In this document: in pieces, positions 7,344-10,901 of the stretch
Layout: every line of letters begins with the position of its first letter
How positions within the stretch are numbered: the first letter of the stretch is position 1
Position numbers and translations under genes: made by a program
Source of the DNA: Acanthamoeba lenticulata
Taxonomy: Eukaryota > Discosea > Longamoebia > Acanthamoebidae
Reading direction: 5' to 3'
DNA: 10,901 bases
NCBI GenBank assembly: GCA_002179805.1
Contig: NAVB01000483.1
Span: 1 to 10,901, forward strand
Notes under the pieces: generated by a model
Databases searched by the model: none
Seen by the model: the letters and a program-made list of their open reading frames with translations, nothing else
What the model was told of the DNA's origin: nothing

Positions 7344-9469
7344 AGGCGCGCTGATCCTGCTCCCTGCTCCTGGCTCGCTTTCCCTGATGACGTGGGGGAT
7401 ACCTCGGACGTGACGTCGTCCATCGGCAGCGCGCTCACGCTCACGGACATCCAGAAGCTCCCGACGCTTGAGCAGCAGCTCATGGCCGTCCTTTCCCGAG
7501 GTGCGCGCACATGTCTCCTCCTCCCTTTCAGCATGCGCGGCCCTGATTGTGTGTTGGGTCGCTGCGGGGGTCGAGAGCAGCATACACGGCGCCGTTCACG
7601 ACACTGCTCAGCCTTCTTAACGCGCAACACCGAGAGGAGGAGGTGGCGCAGGCCTTGCGCGAGATCGCCGTTCTCGTCGCAGGCCGCCTCGTGCTCCGCA
7701 GGTACGTGTTTTTATTATTATTATTTTCTCTCTCTCTCTCTCTCTCTTTATTGAAAAATGAAACTTTCATTGGCGGCTCACCCCATTCGGGGACATGTCG
7801 TATGGAGCGGCCGTGACGCTGAAATATTTATATTATATCTTATATATTTTGCGCTGCTTCGTGTAACTCATCGCAACCGCTTGCACTTGCTCTCTCTCTC
7901 TCTCTCTCTCTTGATGTGGACGACGGCAGCCAACACCTCTACCAGGGGAGACTGTGCCGGGCGCGGGACTTGATGTTGCTGACTTTCCACGAGGAGGGGC
8001 TCGTCAACCGGAAGGACTTGGCCGAGCGGACCCACATCTCCCACGAAACGGCCCGGGACCTGCTCGCCCAGATCGCGGAGCTGGAGCTCAACAAGGGATG
8101 GCGCCTGCGTCACCCGAGGTCCTCCCATCCGTTCCTTCTTTGCACAAGCGCGCGCCTCTCTTCCTTCCACGCCCGTGCCTCTTGCCCAATCAAAACGCCA
8201 ACTGAAATCTCTTCCTTTTTCCCTTCCTTGATCACCGCCACCAGGGACGAATACTTCGAGGTCAGGTTCCCGGACATTGCCGAAGAACACGCCCGCTACT
8301 GGAGCGACGTCGCTGACAGGTACCTGCGCGCACACACCCGCTCTGCACCCCCCGCCCCTCGAGGAGAGGTGGCCGCTCACTGCAGGCCCTCTTTTTCTTC
8401 TGTTTATTCCCCTCCTTCTCCTTACGCATGCGTTGGCGCCAACAGGCTGCGTCGGAGCGTGCACGACGATACCCTCAGCACCGCCCCAGACCAGACCTAC
8501 GGACCCGCGGCCGTCAAGCGACCCGCGTTCATGGGTGAGAGGGCCTTCCTCTCTCTGTTCCTTCCCTCCTCCTCCTCCTCCTCCAAATCCACCGGGGGGG
8601 GGGTGAAAAGGCTGTGGCTCTTCAGCAGGAGGGGCAGGTCAGCTGACATGTAGAGGGGGAGGGGGGCACATGTCAGGCGCTGGCAACGCTAGCGGGGCCG
8701 CGCAGGAGGAAGAGAATAGGTTCTTTGGTGGCGAAGTCGCGGCTCGCTTGCGGCAGGTGCTCAAGGAATTGTTCATCACGTTCGGAGTGGTGAACATGCC
8801 CTACCTCAAGCAACAGCTCCGCGAAAGGCACGCACCCCCCCCCTCTTTCCCAATCATCACCATCATCATCATTCCCTCTCCCGCCAGGCGGCACACCTCC
8901 CATGATGAGGGGGGGGAAGGGGGAGGGGCTGGAAGCTCTAACCCTCGTTCCCCGCTGTTCATGCGGACAGGCAGGAGAAGGACCCAGTTTTGAATCGCGG
9001 CACGCCTGACGCGCTGGTGCGGCACGTCCTCAATGAGACCGCCCACAACATCCAGAACGCTTACTGCGCCAAGTCGACGGGCGACGAGACCATCGACAAG
9101 GTCCGTACCAACAACAACAGGCCTCCCCCCCCCGTTCTTTTGTCCCACTCCATCTCGCGCGGATCGTCTTCTGTGCCAAGGTATTGAAGGACGTTTTCTT
9201 TGTGTATGTGTGTGTATGTATGTGTGTGTCTGTTTGTTTTCCGGTGTGTGGGTGGTTGCTGCGGGGGGGGGGGATTGCAGTTTCGCGCGGTGGTGATCGA
9301 CATGTACCGAGCAAAGCCCTCACTGCGCAAGAAGGATGTGGACGACACCTGCGAGAAGCGTCTCGGCACGAAACCTCCCAACGCCATCTACAACAAGATC
9401 ATGAAGGAGCTCGGCTATGTGAGTGGCGGCCAATGGATCTTTAAGAAGGGCAATGGCATTGAGGGCTGA
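5810..9469 (+). CDS. POLR3E: RNA polymerase III subunit RPC5
   Basis: Exons: 5810-6185, 6442-6617, 6731-6853, 7049-7212, 7430-7500, 7581-7701, 7930-8118, 8245-8319, 8446-8534, 8677-8827, 8971-9100, 9281-9469; about 617 residues (human 708). RPC5 pairs with RPC4 in a TFIIF-like subcomplex that aids Pol III initiation and termination. Matches to the family: VDVFLSQ and LLQYPLRP (33-54), QLHLTPI and MRPSFAHID (near 128-147), VRYARKE and REEWAKLRY, LTDIQKLPTLEQQL, RSQHLYQGRLCRARDLM, NKGWRLRHP, then a last winged-helix-like block (about 556-617) ending in YVSGGQWIFKKG. The C-terminal half is the winged-helix extension found in human RPC5. Intron 10 (8828-8970) uses a GC donor. Uncertain points: exon 10 could start at 8626 (17 residues more, in frame), exon 4 at 6989 (20 more), exon 6 at 7578 (one more). 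Confidence 0.94.
6336..6398. repeat. GT-rich tract in POLR3E intron 1
   Basis: An imperfect (GT)n/TGTC tract on the sense strand in the 256-nt intron 1 (6186-6441). The same intron has C11 at 6219-6229, near its donor. Confidence 0.85.
7279..7346. repeat. 68-nt uninterrupted purine tract, (GA)n, in POLR3E intron 4
   Basis: Every base from 7279 to 7346 is A or G, mostly GA repeats with a few GAAA units. It is purine on the sense strand, the opposite of the (CT)n tracts elsewhere in this window. It lies in intron 4 (7213-7429), upstream of a separate pyrimidine tract and CTGATGA branch-like site. Confidence 0.95.
7711..7747. repeat. (TTA)n then (CT)n in POLR3E intron 6
   Basis: Four to five TTA units followed by about (CT)10 (7728-7747), directly after the intron 6 donor GTACGT at 7702. 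Confidence 0.85.
7757..7792. repeat. Two adjacent small palindromes in POLR3E intron 6
   Basis: AATGAAA (7757-7763) and TTTCATT (7765-7771) flank one base; CCCC-ATTC-GGGG (7781-7792) is a four-base-loop hairpin nine bases later. An AT-rich patch follows (about 7822-7852). Confidence 0.55.
7890..7911. repeat. (CT)11 at the 3' end of POLR3E intron 6
   Basis: Pyrimidine on the sense strand, 16 bases before the acceptor AG at 7928-7929, so it acts as the polypyrimidine tract. Confidence 0.9.
8835..8928. repeat. C9 and G8/G5/G4 tracts in POLR3E intron 10
   Basis: C9 at 8835-8843 sits seven bases into the intron; G8 (8909-8916), G5 (8919-8923) and G4 (8925-8928) lie towards the acceptor. The C- and G-runs are complementary in the pre-mRNA. 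Confidence 0.8.
9125..9273. repeat. C9 and G11 tracts in POLR3E intron 11
   Basis: C9 (9125-9133) lies near the donor; G11 (9263-9273) ends seven bases before exon 12. A GT-rich stretch (about 9199-9249) lies between. The two runs can pair in the pre-mRNA. Confidence 0.8.
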
Positions 9470-9653
9470 ATAAGGTGGCGAAAAGAAGAAGAAGGAGTAG
9501 AAGGAGCGCTGAAGCAATACGCGAGAAAGCGGCTTCTCCTCTCCGACAACAAATTAATTTTTTTCTTATTTCTGCTTCTCTTTCTCAGTTTCTCGTCGTC
9601 GTCGCCTGCGGGTCGTTCGGCAAGAGGAGAGGCGACACCACAACACCACCAGC
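9470..9653 (+). promoter_or_regulatory. POLR3E to DUF1275 intergenic region
   Basis: 184 bp with a purine-rich GAA stretch after the POLR3E stop, an AT-rich patch (about 9550-9570), then a pyrimidine-rich run ending in CTCAG at about 9590 that resembles a 3' splice site. GTCGCC (about 9600) and GGCGAC (about 9632) form a weak inverted repeat. No TATA box or clear poly(A) signal is seen. Confidence 0.45.
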
Positions 9654-10822
9654 ATGTTGCCCGCCTCCGGAGAGCAGCTGCGAGGGAAGAGCATCAAAGA
9701 CTTCCCCGCAACATGGTTTGCCTATACATTGGTTGTTTCCATGATCTTTTCCTTCAATGGTGGCTATATCAACGCCGTCTCCTTTGCGGGCGTGTGGCGG
9801 ACGGGCCTCACCCACTTGACGGGCTCTACCACCAACTCGGCAGTGCGCTTGATCAATGTGCCCAAGGTGGGGCAGTACACGGGCCTTGACCTTGGTTCAT
9901 TCATCGTCTTCTTTGGTCTTGGCGCGTTTGCTGCCGGCTTCATCTTGGGGCCTGCCCGCTTGAAGTGGGGCCGCTTGCAGGTAAGGACTCAAGGGTCACG
10001 CCTCTCTGCTGGTCAAATTTTGCTAAGATGCAAAATTAATCTCATCTACAAAATCGAGGAGAGCTTTTTCGAACGTTGCTTCAACGTTGTGCTGACCGTT
10101 GGGTTCGTGGCTGCAGGGCGCTTGTTGGACGCTGTTTGGATTGGCCATGGCCTTGGGCTGGTACTTCGCGCCGCGGCCCACCGACACGCACTTGGGCATC
10201 CCCGCCGCGCTGGCGGTGTCGTTCGCCATGGGCATCCAGAACACGGTGACGTCGCTCTTCACTCCGCTCACCGTGCGCACGTCGCACGTGTCCGGCACGG
10301 TGCTCGACATTGGTATTGGGCTGGGCCAGTGCCTGCGCGAGCGCAACCTCAGCAACATGTGGAAGGTCAAGTTCCACCTCCCCAACTTCCTCGCCTTCTG
10401 GGTGGGCGCCCTGGTGGGCACTGTTGCCTACAACCACCTCGGCCACAACGCCCTCCTGGTCAACGTCGCTTTCGGCCTCGTCGTGGGCATCGTCACTCTC
10501 GTCGTCTGCACCGGTACCGTGACACACTCTTGACCCCCACCTCCGCCGCCGCAGCAGCTCCGCCAGCACAAAGAGGAGGAGGGCAGGAAGGGGGGGGGGG
10601 GCATGATGGTGGCGGACGAACGTTGTTGGCTCTCGCTGTGGTGACTAACCCCCCCCCCACCTACCCAAATCCCCAGTGCTGGCACAGAAGAAGGCCAAGG
10701 TGGATGAACCGGCAGTTGAACTCGCGATGGAGAGTGCCGATGCCGAAGACGAGTATGAGACGCTGCAGCCCTCCGGCAACAACCTAACCCGACGCCCGAG
10801 TGCGAGATACGGCACAGCCTGA
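9654..10822 (+). CDS. DUF1275 (YoaK-type) multipass membrane protein
   Basis: Exons: 9654-9980, 10117-10513, 10677-10822; 289 residues. Both introns are GT-AG with good branch sites (GCTGACC; GACTAAC). Family signatures are present: GGYINAVSF (36-44) and HLTGSTTN (54-61) near the N-terminus, and AMGIQN (146-151) then HVSGTVLDIG (166-175) in the second half. I count about six hydrophobic segments: 21-45, 79-103, 111-126, 135-158, and two between about 192 and 240. DUF1275 proteins are mostly bacterial, about 200-250 residues; their substrate is unknown, so only a membrane location can be claimed. Exon 3 adds a 48-residue hydrophilic tail containing QKKAK, an acidic DAEDEYETL stretch and a basic end, not part of the bacterial domain. 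The start ATG is preceded by CCACCAGC, a reasonable eukaryotic context. Confidence 0.9.
10590..10658. repeat. G12 and C10 tracts in DUF1275 intron 2
   Basis: G12 (10590-10601) and C10 (10649-10658) are complementary and 47 bases apart. The C-run directly follows the branch-like GACTAAC (10642-10648) and is the pyrimidine tract for the acceptor at 10675-10676. Confidence 0.85.
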
Positions 10823-10831
10823 GAGAGAGCC

Positions 10832-10845
10832 ACACAGCCGTGTGT
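10832..10845. repeat. Small hairpin ACACA-GCCG-TGTGT
   Basis: A 5-bp perfect stem with a 4-base loop, ten bases after the DUF1275 stop codon. Short enough to be chance on its own; it sits just before the much stronger inverted repeat. Confidence 0.4.
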
Positions 10846-10848
10846 CGA

Positions 10849-10893
10849 ATGCACGTCGGCAAGTTAACTTCGCTTCGAGTTGCCGACGTGCAT
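10849..10893. repeat. 14-bp perfect inverted repeat (stem-loop) in DUF1275 3' flank
   Basis: ATGCACGTCGGCAA (10849-10862) is the exact reverse complement of 10880-10893; the spacer is 17 bases and includes GTTAAC. It begins 26 bases after the DUF1275 stop codon. It could be a 3' UTR hairpin, a termination or processing structure, or the arms of a small mobile element; no A/T run follows it within the window. Confidence 0.85.
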
Positions 10894-10901
10894 GCCCGCA
10901 G

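Noticed and set aside
7521..7531. Strong-looking acceptor CTCCCTTTCAG in POLR3E intron 5
   Set aside because: It would make an intron of about 31 nt and put the following exon out of frame with the conserved block; the 7579-7580 acceptor fits the phase.
6476..7630. A 384-codon minus-strand open frame
   Set aside because: It crosses POLR3E exons and introns, including the GA tract that it reads as a Ser/Leu run, and matches no family.
8902..8908. ATGATGA as a snoRNA C box in POLR3E intron 10
   Set aside because: No D box (CTGA) lies at a suitable distance within the intron and no flanking terminal stem is seen.

Overview
The window looks like nuclear DNA of a free-living amoebozoan, most likely Acanthamoeba or a close relative. 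This is inferred from GC-rich exons broken by many short introns (about 64-256 nt), donors of the GTRCGT type, CTAAC/CTGAC branch-like sites before CAG acceptors, (CT)n and homopolymer tracts confined to introns, and very tight gene spacing. No species name can be proved from the sequence alone. All proteins below come from hand-built spliced models; every junction given keeps the reading frame.

Layout. (1) 1-1657, minus strand: 5' part (5 exons, 3' end off the window) of an eIF4E-family cap-binding protein, closest in feel to eIF4E2/4EHP, with a very long acidic C-terminal tail that carries a duplicated W-A-[D/E]-M motif. (2) 1658-2206: a 549-bp divergent intergenic region with a symmetrical TATA element, a CCAAT/ATTGG palindrome, two short upstream ORFs, and a possible small structured transcript (TATA, 9-bp closing stem, T6 run). 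(3) 2207-5735, plus strand: SART1/Snu66, the U4/U6.U5 tri-snRNP protein, 11 exons, about 795 residues. (4) 5810-9469, plus strand: RPC5 (POLR3E), RNA polymerase III subunit, 12 exons, about 617 residues, starting only 74 bp after the SART1 stop. (5) 9654-10822, plus strand: a DUF1275 (YoaK-type) multipass membrane protein, 3 exons, 289 residues, with an added C-terminal tail on its own exon. (6) 10823-10901: 3' flank with a 14-bp perfect inverted repeat.

The genes are housekeeping genes of different pathways (translation control, splicing, Pol III transcription) plus one membrane protein of unknown role; nothing suggests an operon or a defence island. The unusual material is in the eIF4E tail, the divergent intergenic region, the introns (GC-AG intron, complementary C- and G-tracts, stop-free introns of length 3n, a 68-nt all-purine tract) and the hairpin at the right edge.
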